From a virus, in the IMG/VR virus record IMGVR_UViG_3300031565_014867, positions 1-64,000 of that record: DNA of 64,000 bases; one strand, 5' to 3'. Below, in pieces: positions 33,733 through 43,018 of the stretch. The position numbers were made by a program, and so were the translations under genes. The notes below the pieces were generated by a model. The model had not been told where the DNA came from. It worked only from the letters and a program-made list of their open reading frames with translations, and made no database searches. The number at the start of each line of letters is the position of its first letter. Positions within the stretch are counted from its first letter, which is position 1.

Positions 33733-36700
33733 ATGAGTGCCGACACGTTTCCCTTCGAGATCCATTCCAACCTTGAACTGGGTGCCCTTCCTCCGCAATT
33801 GCGGGCGCTTAGCCGGTTCGTCGCCGAACGCTCAGAGACTGCCCACCCTTGGGGAAACCTTCATGTTACCTGGTCCAGTGACTGGTCAGATCTGACCCTT
33901 CTTGCGTACTTCGGGCAAGTGCTGCGACTATGCCAGAGGCGATTCGCCCAGGTCAACCTTCAACTGGATGGCCCGATGGTCAAGAAGATCCCGTTCTTGT
34001 GGAAGTGTGGGTTCTTTGACTGCGTGCGGGCCAACCGCGTCGGGAGCATTCTGGAATGCTTCCCGGATCCTTGGCGCCATCGCCCAGACACCGACCTCGT
34101 CCGCGCCAACTACACGCCTCTCGTCATGTTGGATGTCGCTCCAGTTGGCCAAGGTGACACCAAGCCCCAGTTCAGAGACCGTCAGGTGACCGACTGCATT
34201 AACGATTGGGACGTCGGTCTCCGTTCCACCGCATCTTTTCCTGTGGTGCGCAACGCCGATGCTATCCACTCGCGAGAGTATCTTTACTTGTTATTGTGGG
34301 AACTCCTGAATAATGCATACATCCACTCCGAAACTCATCATGTCACGCTCGCGGGGCAGATATTTTTGTCGCAAGAACACATCGCCGCCTTGAAGAACCT
34401 TGCCGATGATATCAGCAACGATTATCTGCTCCAATCCGCGGGCTCAGTCCCTTCGCTTCTCGACGCGTTGGCAGTGCAGCACAGAATCGAAGTACAACAC
34501 ACCCAGTTGACGGCTCGCCGTACCTGGTTGAAAAACCACAGAGATCGGTCTTTCCTGTTGCTTAGTTGCACCGATTCCGGAATGGGTATCCCGCAATCTC
34601 TGAAAAGGTCGGAGGTCGTCGCAGAGCAAGAAACCGATGGTCACGCGCTGGCGCGTGCCTTCAGTCCGTGGACATCGACGCGACGGAATGATCCTACTTT
34701 GTATGACGTTCACGGGTTGTCGCAGATCCTCCGACTCGTGGAAGAGTACGACGGATATTTGTTCCTGCAAAGTGGTGCCGCGTACCTAGAGTTCACGCGC
34801 ACTACGCCGTTGTCCGATGGACAACGACTCCCCGAAGAGAGGGTCCTAGACGGCTCGCTATTTCAAATCCTTCTACCTCTGAGCGCGGAGCCTGCCAGTC
34901 GGCCGGTTCGCAAGTGGATGGCGCCCGGCCACTCGCCGGGATCCCCGGAGCCCGCCGATCCCGAACACAGAAGTGTCTTCGTGGTCGGCGAACTACGGCG
35001 TGCCGGAATCGACGTTCCCGTACGAGAGGAGGACTGGACGCGAGCGGCCGACGTGGTGATCCGTTGTGCTGATGCGATCACTACCGATCCCCTATTTCTC
35101 GATCTTGTCCGGATGCCACACGATCACCAGTTCCTGAGTTTCCTTTTGCGAAGCGTCCGCCGCACCAGACTCTCGCACGGCGTTGTAGTGGTCAACGCGT
35201 CGCGTGAGTTTCTAGCGATTGCCAAGAACATGCAGAGGATCGATCTGGGTGACATCGCGGATGAACAAGTGAAGAGTTGCGCCGAACTAGATCGAGACTT
35301 GGCCCTGGCACTCAGCCGAGGAGAGATCGGGTGCTTGCCGCTGTTGCTGCCTTTCTTGGCACTCGCTGACGACGGAAGTCCCGCGGGTGTTCTGTGGCTT
35401 GGACTAGGTTGCTACGCACCGACACGGCGACGGGCAGTGGAAATCGCCTTGAACTATCTCCTGGGCTCGGAGGGAGCTGAGTTCAGTTGGAAAGAACTGT
35501 TTGAAATCGCTACTGCCCACGATCCAGTAGAAGGTCTTACCGAACAGGAATTTGGCTTACTCTTTGACGCTATCGTTCGCTGCAATCGGTCATTACTCGC
35601 CCCGGTTGCTGGCGGATGTCGCTCGGTGTTGACATCTTACGATGTGGAGTACGTTTCACTGGCCTCACTCCGAAAGGAAGTGGAAAACCTGATACCGCGG
35701 ATGGAACACCAAAAGGCTCGCGACCAGCAGGACTTCCTCTATAGTCTCGCCTGGCACCCGCCCGAGCGGCGTTTCCGTAAGCGCTACTATCGTACTTGGC
35801 CTGTGCTCGCGGATGAGCACTATCGTCACATCTGCGCGCGATTGCTCGTGCAACAAGCCTATGAGACTCTGGGAGACGTGGTTGCGGCGGCCCGCGCCGT
35901 CGTTTGCGCCACGCCCTCGGCAGGGCTGCTGGGACGAGAGGTCGCTGCGATTCTCGGTACGGCCTTCTACGAAGTCCCGAGCATTTATGAGATCGATCAT
36001 CGGGATTGGATCCCACGGCTCAACGGACCCGCGATTGTGGTCGACGACGTTCTCGACACTGGTACACTTACACAGCAGTTGGTGCAGTACCTACAAAAGG
36101 TCGGGGCACACTGTCCCTGTGTCCTCACACTCCTGGAAAACGCGGAAACAGCGCAAGAAAGGCCCAGCCTGCCCCTCGTTCTGAAGGGGAGTGCCATCGA
36201 CCTCGGTATTCCGACGACGGAAGAAGTGGCAAGGGCTATCGAGTCTCAAGGCTACTTTGAGGTCGATCCGCACACACTCGACCCGCTTCCTCCCAGAACC
36301 TCGGCTCGTGATTCCCTGTCCAGGGAAACGCGCCGGCGCCTCGAAACGCTGGCGCATGAAAAGGCCATCTTCAGCGGGCATATCGTGCATGGAGACCACC
36401 ACTACAACATGTACTTCAGCCTGCGCGATGCTCTCGCGTCACCGACAGCGCGCGATGAAATCCTGACATGGGTGCTCGACGAGATCCGCGCGTTTGCCCG
36501 ACAAGCACAGAAGCAAGGGGCTCACGCGATTACGCTCGTATATCCGTACTACTCGCCCGTCTACAGACTAGTCTCGCGAATACTCGCTCGTTGGTACCAA
36601 GAAGCCGCAGTTGGCGTCGAACTTCGCTGCCTGGTGGCCAAGCCATGCCAATTGAGTGGAACTCGCATCGGGTATCAACTGGCCGATGTAACAAACCGCG

Positions 36701-38541
36701 GGACGCGCGACCTAGAACATGCCGTGTTCTTGGATGACGGCATTGCCTCCGGTGGCACCATGTCGGCGGTCCTGGACGAATTGGTTTCGCGCAACGCACG
36801 CGCCGTCGTGGCTCTAATACTATTTGACCGAATCGGCCTTCAGCCGCGACGCCATCTGCGCAGTATCCGCTCATACCGTACGCCAAACGGCCGCTCCCTG
36901 TCGTTTTCGTTTCGCACTCTTGTTTCGATAAACGTGCGGTCGCACTATGTCAACAACTGCCCTGAGTGCCTGTTGGCTCGGGACATACTCGGACATGCTC
37001 GTTTGCACCCGGGCTTCCTTTCTACTGGAACGGCGACTCTCGAATCTCTCCTGGCGAGGACCATTGTGAGTTCTGAAAGTGTCCATATAGCCTCCCGGCT
37101 CGGGGCTGAGGATGTTCTTTCCGTACTCAGTTTCCGGCACGCGGTTCTCTCGGACATGCCAAGCCCCCAAGAGATCGAAAGGAGCTTGGCTGGCCGTGCA
37201 GGCGCTCCCCGGCTAGAGTGCCTCGCGACCGTGTTGTCCGATCCCAAGCTGTTCCGGCAGATCACGGATCACGAGGCCTGTGAGCGATGGATGACCGAGG
37301 ACATCGCCGACCCATCTGTGGCTCCTGACTTCCGTGCCCGCTTTGTCCTTCACTTGGGCGCATGTGCTGACAGGAGCTTCGCGCGGGGATACGTTACGGA
37401 AGGTCTTCCTCAAGCCTACATTCGTTTGGCTGGCCGGCCGGAAGCCAAGTGTGACGGCTCGCTCAACCGTTACTTCAATGCGCACCCGATCGAATTCCTT
37501 GCGGTGGCGGCGGCCCTCTACTCGCTTGCTGACCGAGTTGGCCGCGACAAAGAGGCACCAGTAGCATGTCTACAAGGATGGAAGACAGCGCTAGGTTCTG
37601 GCTCGGAGATGAATACCGAGGCCAATCTCTATACGTTCCATTTGGAAACCCTATTTGATCCAGAATCTGAACTCCCCGTGAAAGAGGCGGAGCACTTGGT
37701 CGCGAACTTTGCCGGCAGTTTCTCGCACCACGGTGACAGCTTCGCCGTGCGCATGTCGCGTTGCCGATTGGCAGTGAATACCCATCTCGCTGGCGTTGCC
37801 TGCGAGCAGATGCCACCGGAAATGTTCAGCGTTCTAACCGATATGGTCAGACGCACGCAGGACCACTTCAAGGTCTGGCCGTTCGGAAAGGACGAACGAG
37901 ACGAGATAAGGGAGGCTGAGGCGCGATGGCAGGAGGATCGCGATGGCACCATCTTGGCAACGGTCATCAGCCGCCATTTTCTCTCGGAAATGCCTGCCAC
38001 ACGCCCGGCAACAATTGACCGACTCCTCGCCCACCTTGCACCACGCTTGGGTTACATCCTTGGTAAGGCCATCGCCGATTACCGTACCCGCACACGGGCA
38101 CCTGTTAATGTGCATAATGAGTTCGAATCCAACACATCAGAAGACAGCCGCGTACTCGGCACCTCCTTCTATTTGTGGAGGGTGTTGTCGAACCTGCTCG
38201 ATAATGCACAGGAAGCGTGGAACAGGCGCCGCGGAGAGGAGAGCGGCGCCCCGACGCCCGACTTGGCAGTGCGGATACTTGTGCGCCCCGTGCCGCCCCA
38301 CCGGCTCGCCATTGAAGTCCGAGACAACGTCCCCTGCGAAGATCAAGACGTTGAGGGGTTCTTTGTGCCTGGCAGTGCATTGGCCACGCACCGGTCTGAG
38401 ATCGTGAACTGGGGTGGGGCTTTACGGGGAGACAAACTTCCCAACGGTTGGAAACGTATTGTGGTAGAACTGAGAACGCTCGACGTTGAGCGCCCATTGC
38501 AGGACCCTGAAGATGAGAATCCCCAAGCTGCTTCTATGTGA
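33733..38541 (+). CDS. GHKL - phosphoribosyltransferase - phosphoribosyltransferase - GHKL protein
   Basis: 1602 residues. In order: a GHKL ATPase region near residues 185-370 (WELLNNAYIHS as N-box at about 189, CTDSGMGIP as G1 at about 279, then YDVHGLSQILRLVEEYDG); a phosphoribosyltransferase PRPP loop VVDDVLDTGTL near 769; a second PRPP loop FLDDGIASGGT near 998; a CPEC knuckle near 1075; and a C-terminal kinase-like GHKL region (NLLDNAQEAW near 1487, weaker G1 EVRDNVP near 1528). No clear phospho-acceptor His was found. It is co-translated with the receiver-HD protein. In-frame TAG at 33712 fixes the start region. The combination is unfamiliar; a signalling or anti-phage role is inference. 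Confidence 0.85.
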   Translation: MSADTFPFEIHSNLELGALPPQLRALSRFVAERSETAHPWGNLHVTWSSDWSDLTLLAYFGQVLRLCQRRFAQVNLQLDGPMVKKIPFLWKCGFFDCVRANRVGSILECFPDPWRHRPDTDLVRANYTPLVMLDVAPVGQGDTKPQFRDRQVTDCINDWDVGLRSTASFPVVRNADAIHSREYLYLLLWELLNNAYIHSETHHVTLAGQIFLSQEHIAALKNLADDISNDYLLQSAGSVPSLLDALAVQHRIEVQHTQLTARRTWLKNHRDRSFLLLSCTDSGMGIPQSLKRSEVVAEQETDGHALARAFSPWTSTRRNDPTLYDVHGLSQILRLVEEYDGYLFLQSGAAYLEFTRTTPLSDGQRLPEERVLDGSLFQILLPLSAEPASRPVRKWMAPGHSPGSPEPADPEHRSVFVVGELRRAGIDVPVREEDWTRAADVVIRCADAITTDPLFLDLVRMPHDHQFLSFLLRSVRRTRLSHGVVVVNASREFLAIAKNMQRIDLGDIADEQVKSCAELDRDLALALSRGEIGCLPLLLPFLALADDGSPAGVLWLGLGCYAPTRRRAVEIALNYLLGSEGAEFSWKELFEIATAHDPVEGLTEQEFGLLFDAIVRCNRSLLAPVAGGCRSVLTSYDVEYVSLASLRKEVENLIPRMEHQKARDQQDFLYSLAWHPPERRFRKRYYRTWPVLADEHYRHICARLLVQQAYETLGDVVAAARAVVCATPSAGLLGREVAAILGTAFYEVPSIYEIDHRDWIPRLNGPAIVVDDVLDTGTLTQQLVQYLQKVGAHCPCVLTLLENAETAQERPSLPLVLKGSAIDLGIPTTEEVARAIESQGYFEVDPHTLDPLPPRTSARDSLSRETRRRLETLAHEKAIFSGHIVHGDHHYNMYFSLRDALASPTARDEILTWVLDEIRAFARQAQKQGAHAITLVYPYYSPVYRLVSRILARWYQEAAVGVELRCLVAKPCQLSGTRIGYQLADVTNRGTRDLEHAVFLDDGIASGGTMSAVLDELVSRNARAVVALILFDRIGLQPRRHLRSIRSYRTPNGRSLSFSFRTLVSINVRSHYVNNCPECLLARDILGHARLHPGFLSTGTATLESLLARTIVSSESVHIASRLGAEDVLSVLSFRHAVLSDMPSPQEIERSLAGRAGAPRLECLATVLSDPKLFRQITDHEACERWMTEDIADPSVAPDFRARFVLHLGACADRSFARGYVTEGLPQAYIRLAGRPEAKCDGSLNRYFNAHPIEFLAVAAALYSLADRVGRDKEAPVACLQGWKTALGSGSEMNTEANLYTFHLETLFDPESELPVKEAEHLVANFAGSFSHHGDSFAVRMSRCRLAVNTHLAGVACEQMPPEMFSVLTDMVRRTQDHFKVWPFGKDERDEIREAEARWQEDRDGTILATVISRHFLSEMPATRPATIDRLLAHLAPRLGYILGKAIADYRTRTRAPVNVHNEFESNTSEDSRVLGTSFYLWRVLSNLLDNAQEAWNRRRGEESGAPTPDLAVRILVRPVPPHRLAIEVRDNVPCEDQDVEGFFVPGSALATHRSEIVNWGGALRGDKLPNGWKRIVVELRTLDVERPLQDPEDENPQAASM

Positions 38542-40156
38542 GGACGATATCTGGGAACGTGAAAACCTTCCAGGGATCATCGAGTCCTCTTGGAAGGACA
38601 TGTTTGCCGGTGAACAAGTCGAGGTCCACGGTTGCTCCGATGTTGCCCGCGAGGACCGGCCACGTCCCCCGATTATTCCCCTTGACAAAGTCGGACAATA
38701 CGATGCTCTTCTGCTCGATATTTGGTGGGGAAAACCCAGTTCCGGGTCACCTCATGGCGTCGAGATTGCCGAGACAGTACGTCGGCGCTATCCGGAAATG
38801 CCAATTATCGTGTTCTCACGACACGTCTCGCTTGAAGACTTTCAATCTCTGATACCTCACGGCATCGCAGGATATCTGACCAAAACCGATCCCACGGCCC
38901 AAACCTGGTGTGCCGAAATCCACCGCGTCTTGGAAACCACTGGCCGCGAACGTTCCGGTCACCCTCTGTATCAACTCCTCAGGCATCTGCTAGCTGAAAC
39001 CCCCAACGCCTGGTGTCGGAATGAGGTCGACCAAGCTGCCTCTGAAGTCTGGCGTCATGAGAACCCTTATCAGAAATGGGAACAGTTTTGGGGAGTGTGG
39101 GTGCCGTATTTGGGGCAAAAACGCATCAACATCCCCTGCGACGACATCGCTCGGTTCTTTGCCAAGGAAGAACTCCTAACGATCTCTGTAGGCGAAGCCT
39201 TGCGCGGACATCTGGAACATGTCTTGCATGTGTATTTCACCGGGTACATTATAAGCCATGTCGCACCGGGGTTTCGCGATCATGTACTGAACGCCGTTCG
39301 CTATCTTCTAAAGGAAGATTATCGCGAGGACCAGACGGAAGCCTATTGGGACATGTTCCAAGCAAGTTGGCTCGTCGCCGCCACGCTGCACGACGCCGCC
39401 TATCCGCTAGAGATTCTCCCTGACGTCGTGCATGAAGCATCCCAGATTCAAGACATGTTTCCCTTTGCGCAACTCACTCCCACCGTTCCGTCTGTGGCTC
39501 CTTCGGGCGTAGCGTGGAACAGTACGGAGGGGCGAGCGGCACGGGATGCGTTTCGTTTTGTTCTTGACCGCCTCTACGACAATACGAGTGCCCTCCGCTT
39601 TGTGCAAGCGAACGCATTGTTCTCCGACGGGAAGGTACAGCGGTTCAACCATGGTGTCGCTTCTGGCGCATGCTTCATGAAGGAAGCTCAAAAATGGGGT
39701 GACCTTCCCAATTCGCTGCCATTGGTGTTCCTTCAATGGGCCGCCACAGCCATGGCCCTCCATGCCTTGAAACATGCTGCGGAGCCAAACGGCGTGTGCA
39801 TTGCTCTCCAGCGAGATCCTTTGTCGTTCCTGTTGGCTTTGTGTGACGAGTTGCAGGTGTGGAATCGCAGTCGTCCCGATGAGACACCAACGTCATCAGA
39901 TTTCCGTCGCGTCGATTTGCACGCAATGGAATTTGACGGCAACAAGCTCTCTGCCACCATTGAATACGATTTGTTTCCACTGGTTGATACACATCGACAG
40001 AAGAAGGCTGTAAATGCGATCACAAGCCGTCTCAGCAAAGACCAGCGTTTAATGAAGATCTATCTTAAGCCGGAACCACTAGGAGTAGAGATTCTGAGCC
40101 GGATACGGGATCCATTCACCGAACTGCCGCCGATCCTGCTGGGCGATGCTGATTGA
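38513..40156 (+). CDS. Receiver (REC) - HD domain protein
   Basis: 547 residues from ATG 38513, overlapping the previous gene by 29 nt, so translation is probably coupled. Residues 1-130 read as a receiver domain: LLLCEDD (acidic pair at 11-12), YDALLLDIWWG (phospho-acceptor Asp near 69), IIVFSRH and GYLTKTD (Lys near 125). The C-terminal region is HD-like: GFRDHVLNAVRYLL near 252, AATLHDAAYPLE with His293-Asp294, and LLALCDELQVW near 445, a pattern shared by HD phosphohydrolases. An output cutting or hydrolysing nucleotides, switched by phosphorylation, is the natural hypothesis. Confidence 0.82.
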   Translation: MRIPKLLLCEDDIWERENLPGIIESSWKDMFAGEQVEVHGCSDVAREDRPRPPIIPLDKVGQYDALLLDIWWGKPSSGSPHGVEIAETVRRRYPEMPIIVFSRHVSLEDFQSLIPHGIAGYLTKTDPTAQTWCAEIHRVLETTGRERSGHPLYQLLRHLLAETPNAWCRNEVDQAASEVWRHENPYQKWEQFWGVWVPYLGQKRINIPCDDIARFFAKEELLTISVGEALRGHLEHVLHVYFTGYIISHVAPGFRDHVLNAVRYLLKEDYREDQTEAYWDMFQASWLVAATLHDAAYPLEILPDVVHEASQIQDMFPFAQLTPTVPSVAPSGVAWNSTEGRAARDAFRFVLDRLYDNTSALRFVQANALFSDGKVQRFNHGVASGACFMKEAQKWGDLPNSLPLVFLQWAATAMALHALKHAAEPNGVCIALQRDPLSFLLALCDELQVWNRSRPDETPTSSDFRRVDLHAMEFDGNKLSATIEYDLFPLVDTHRQKKAVNAITSRLSKDQRLMKIYLKPEPLGVEILSRIRDPFTELPPILLGDAD

Positions 40157-41044
40157 ACACTTCGCAGCTTGGGCGACTTGTTCCCCATCCCTCCAATTCT
40201 CGTGCTTGTCACCGGGTCAAACGTTGCGTGACGGAGCCAATTGCGACGCAACTGGTGCTAGTGGCCCCGTGTCCAACACTCCGACCGCTGCCTCCGCAGG
40301 ATATTGGCACTTCTCTGCCGCGTATGCTGGAAGTCTGCTCTCATCCCGAGCGCTGTACTTTTCGACCGCCCGGCGCTGCGCTTTCGGACCGCCGTTCATA
40401 ATTTGCCGCGTCAATGGTTGGAACGGCCAAGCGCAGGCAGTCGAAAGGGCAGGGAACGGCGTGCCAACCCTACATTCGTTTCAATCGGCAAATTTGACCC
40501 CGCCCCCTTCGCCCCGCACGACCGGACTACCCGGCCCGGTACAACCCGAATGCCATCCACCCAACGGCTGGGTTTTCGTTGGGTTTGGGCGGGTTCTGCC
40601 GGCTGGTTGGCCGCAATATCGGCATGGGTCGACACCGTTGACGTCCGACAAGGGTGTCGACACAACGGGGCGAGAATCACGGCTTTCGGGGCAACCTGAT
40701 TGCCGTAAGTGATTGCATAGAAATGTGTTATGTCGTCTAGTGGCGGGGTCCAGCGCGGGTATCGGGCCGAATCGGGGCGAGAATTCCGAGAAAATGACGC
40801 GGCCGGGCCGGTTGGGGTGGTTGTCGGAAGTGTGCGGCCGGATCGGACCGGATTCGGTGTGGGTGGGTTGTGTCGGCTCCCCCAGTTATGTCTATTCGAG
40901 CGATTCGGCGGGGAAAACCTGGAACATGGCGCGCGCACCTAACCGCGCGAGAGAAAACGGAAACTCAGTCGTTGTAACTGGCGTTGTGACAACGGGTTGC
41001 GGCGCGCACATTGGATGGTTGGTCTTGTCTTGCCGCGTCGGGGA

Positions 41045-41159
41045 GAATGATTACTTCTCTGGTTTGCCCTATTTACTCATATATTTATTGTGTGTGTACA
41101 CAGTATGTAGAAGTGTTTGCATAAAGCGATAATAGGTGAAACTAGAGAAGTAATCATTC
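41045..41159. repeat. 21-bp inverted repeat flanking an AT-rich 73-bp core
   Basis: Arm 1 (41045-41065) starts GAATGATTACTTCTCT; arm 2 (41139-41159) is its reverse complement with one mismatch. The core 41066-41138 is AT-rich in a GC-rich region and holds TGTGTACACA, a 10-bp palindrome. This resembles an origin-like or operator-like site; function not shown. Confidence 0.7.
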
Positions 41160-41292
41160 CGCCTACACTCGCCACCTATCGCAACCTGCCCGAACCGCCA
41201 GTCCCGCCCCAGAGCCACGACGTCGCCCGACGTCGCGTTTCGCATCCCGCCCCCGTCTCGGAACGCCCCGATTTGCCAACGGCCCTTTACGG

Positions 41293-41314
41293 GCCGACGT
41301 CGGCCGACGTCGGC
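41293..41314. repeat. 22-bp perfect palindrome (two overlapping GCCGACGTCGGC)
   Basis: Two copies of the 12-bp palindrome GCCGACGTCGGC overlap by 2 bp to form one perfect 22-bp palindrome. It lies just beyond the terminator of the leftward operon. It could be a protein-binding site or part of a DNA structure. Confidence 0.65.
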
Positions 41315-41322
41315 TGCGCATG

Positions 41323-41347
41323 AAGAAAGCCGCCCGTTGGACGGCTT
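41323..41347 (-). terminator. Intrinsic terminator of the leftward early operon
   Basis: On the minus strand AAGCCG pairs with CGGCTT over a 9-nt loop (41327-41347) and is followed by TCTTC. It sits 40 nt past the last gene (41388) of the leftward operon, a fitting place for transcription to stop. Confidence 0.6.
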
Positions 41348-41387
41348 GCCGCGTTCATCCCGCCCGCGTCTTGCCGCAATGCCGCGT

Positions 41388-41714
41388 CTATCCTGCCCGC
41401 ATTGCCGCGTACACTCGGCCGGCTTCAAACGAGCGTTCCCGGTGCATTGCCGCCGTAGCCCGGTGGACCACGCGCGGCCGGTAGCCGATCCGCTCCAATT
41501 CCCGGACAAGGGGCGCGCCTTCCGCGCTGGTTGCCGGTCGGCTTGCCCGGACGCAACGCCAGTAGTCGGCCCCGCTATGTTGGCCTACGTGCGCGTAGGC
41601 GTCGCAATACCGGCCGTGTTCGTCACTTGGCAACGTAGGGAAGAGCGCGAAGACTCCGCCCCCGTCCCGCCAAACCCGCAACACAACGGGGATAGCTTGC
41701 TGGTTGTCTGTCAT
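41388..41714 (-). CDS. Small accessory protein, unknown
   Basis: 108 residues (MTDNQQAIPVVLRVWRDGGG); a start five codons upstream is possible. Contains VGQHSGADYWRCVRASRP, a pattern I associate with small phage or plasmid proteins of unknown function. The last gene of the leftward early operon. No catalytic motif was seen. Confidence 0.75.
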   Translation of the reverse strand: MTDNQQAIPVVLRVWRDGGGVFALFPTLPSDEHGRYCDAYAHVGQHSGADYWRCVRASRPATSAEGAPLVRELERIGYRPRVVHRATAAMHRERSFEAGRVYAAMRAG

Positions 41715-41817
41715 GGTCAATCGTCCCATCGGTTCAAGGTATCCGGCGCCAACCCGGCGCTATCACGGCGCGCCGCCTGCGCCATGGCGGCGCCATCCGG
41801 GCGCGCCGGTTTCGGTG

Positions 41818-43017
41818 TCAGTCTCGGGGTTCAACAGACGACAACGTGTAGACGTCGAACCAGACGGTTTCGCAGTCAAGGCAGTACATACGTTGCGTGC
41901 AATAGTCGCCACCGAAGTCGACGGAATCCCCTTCGGTTTGGTGTGACTCACAGTTGGGGCAGAAGCCCCCTCCCATTTCGACGTACCGCTTTGCGTGGGG
42001 CAAGGTCGAATCCTGCGCCGATTCCTGCGCGGGTTCGCGTGACGCTATGCCCAGTTCAACCAGTCTCTCGAAAGCCGCCTTGTCGGACGGATACCGCCCG
42101 CAGGAATCGCAACGTTCAACCTTCGCGCCTTCCGCCAGTCGGCCGTTCTCGACACGCGCCAGAATTCCGGGAACACCCGAACGGAAGCGGCCGGGTTGTT
42201 CGCACTCACACACCGGGGCAGCCCCGTTAGCCAGCCCGAGAAAGGTTGCGCCAATCGTTGGGTTTCCGTATTCGTCCAGAATCCCTGGGGTCGACATTGC
42301 CGTGTCAAGCAGACGGTCGAAGGCATAGCCCAATGCGTCGGGATCGGTGACGTCCCGATCGAAGTAGACTGGAAAACTGAGCACGCATTCTCCCGTTGCC
42401 ATTGGCTGTTCGCACTCAGACACCGGCGCAACCTGTTGCTCGAATGCCAACGCCAATATCATTACGTTGTCGAGTTGGGAGGCATCATCGGCGGCCTCTT
42501 CGTAGCTGGTGTAGACGGTGGTGGTTGCCAAGTCTTCAGTGTCGTGATCGTAGAGTATGTAGCGGCGCGTTTCCGTGGCCCCGTGTTCGGCCACTTGCGG
42601 CGGGAACATTTCGCGGAGTCGCGCGACGGTCAGCGGTGGCGTTTCAAAGTACGTTCCATCGTCGCCGTGTTTTGCGGCCGCGCGCCAATGGATCGAATCG
42701 GCGGTGACAACTACCGTTGCGGCCGATACCGATTGTAGACAACCATCGGGCCACCGGTGGTTGTCGGGTGCTTGCACCCACTCGCCATCCGAGTCAATCA
42801 GTTCGCTGGTTTCATCGTTCAGCGCGCCAAGCACCGAACCGTATTCGACGGCCGAGTCAAACAACTCGACCGCGTAGAACGTATCATGCGCTCCCTTGAA
42901 TTCTGCCGCCTTGTCGGCAACGCGAAGCAACCACGCCGCGTAGTCGGGCGTTATGTCGACGGTTGCGTACTCGAAAGCGAAACCGTCCCCGTTGGTCAGA
43001 CTGCAGGCTAGACGCAT
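41818..43017 (-). CDS. Large accessory protein with C-terminal zinc ribbons
   Basis: 399 residues from ATG 43017 (MRLACSLTNGDGFAFEY), which follows the previous stop at once. The body is acidic and without recognised motifs. CECEQP-type pairs occur near residues 207 and 276. The C-terminal 110 residues hold two zinc-ribbon-like segments: RCDSCGRYP, then GFCPNCESHQTEGD with YCLDCETVW. These suggest nucleic acid or protein binding. No family recognised. It belongs to the phage's small-gene cluster beside ArdA. Confidence 0.75.
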   Translation of the reverse strand: MRLACSLTNGDGFAFEYATVDITPDYAAWLLRVADKAAEFKGAHDTFYAVELFDSAVEYGSVLGALNDETSELIDSDGEWVQAPDNHRWPDGCLQSVSAATVVVTADSIHWRAAAKHGDDGTYFETPPLTVARLREMFPPQVAEHGATETRRYILYDHDTEDLATTTVYTSYEEAADDASQLDNVMILALAFEQQVAPVSECEQPMATGECVLSFPVYFDRDVTDPDALGYAFDRLLDTAMSTPGILDEYGNPTIGATFLGLANGAAPVCECEQPGRFRSGVPGILARVENGRLAEGAKVERCDSCGRYPSDKAAFERLVELGIASREPAQESAQDSTLPHAKRYVEMGGGFCPNCESHQTEGDSVDFGGDYCTQRMYCLDCETVWFDVYTLSSVEPRD

Positions 43018-43018
43018 C

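Larger units (their letters stand above)
40157..41322 (+). other. Non-coding stretch between convergent operons
   Basis: About 1.2 kb with no convincing gene: frames in it are short, lack ribosome sites and have odd composition. It contains the inverted repeat at 41045-41159, the 22-bp palindrome at 41293-41314 and, just beyond, the terminator at 41323-41347. A replication or maintenance function is possible. Confidence 0.6.

Noticed and set aside
40157-40938. Frames on both strands such as 40411-40938 (minus) and 40146-40712 (plus)
   Set aside because: No ribosome sites, low-complexity composition, and they overlap each other; judged chance frames in a non-coding gap.
41293-41347. CRISPR array
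   Set aside because: Only a palindrome and a terminator hairpin; no regularly spaced repeats with unique spacers anywhere in the window.
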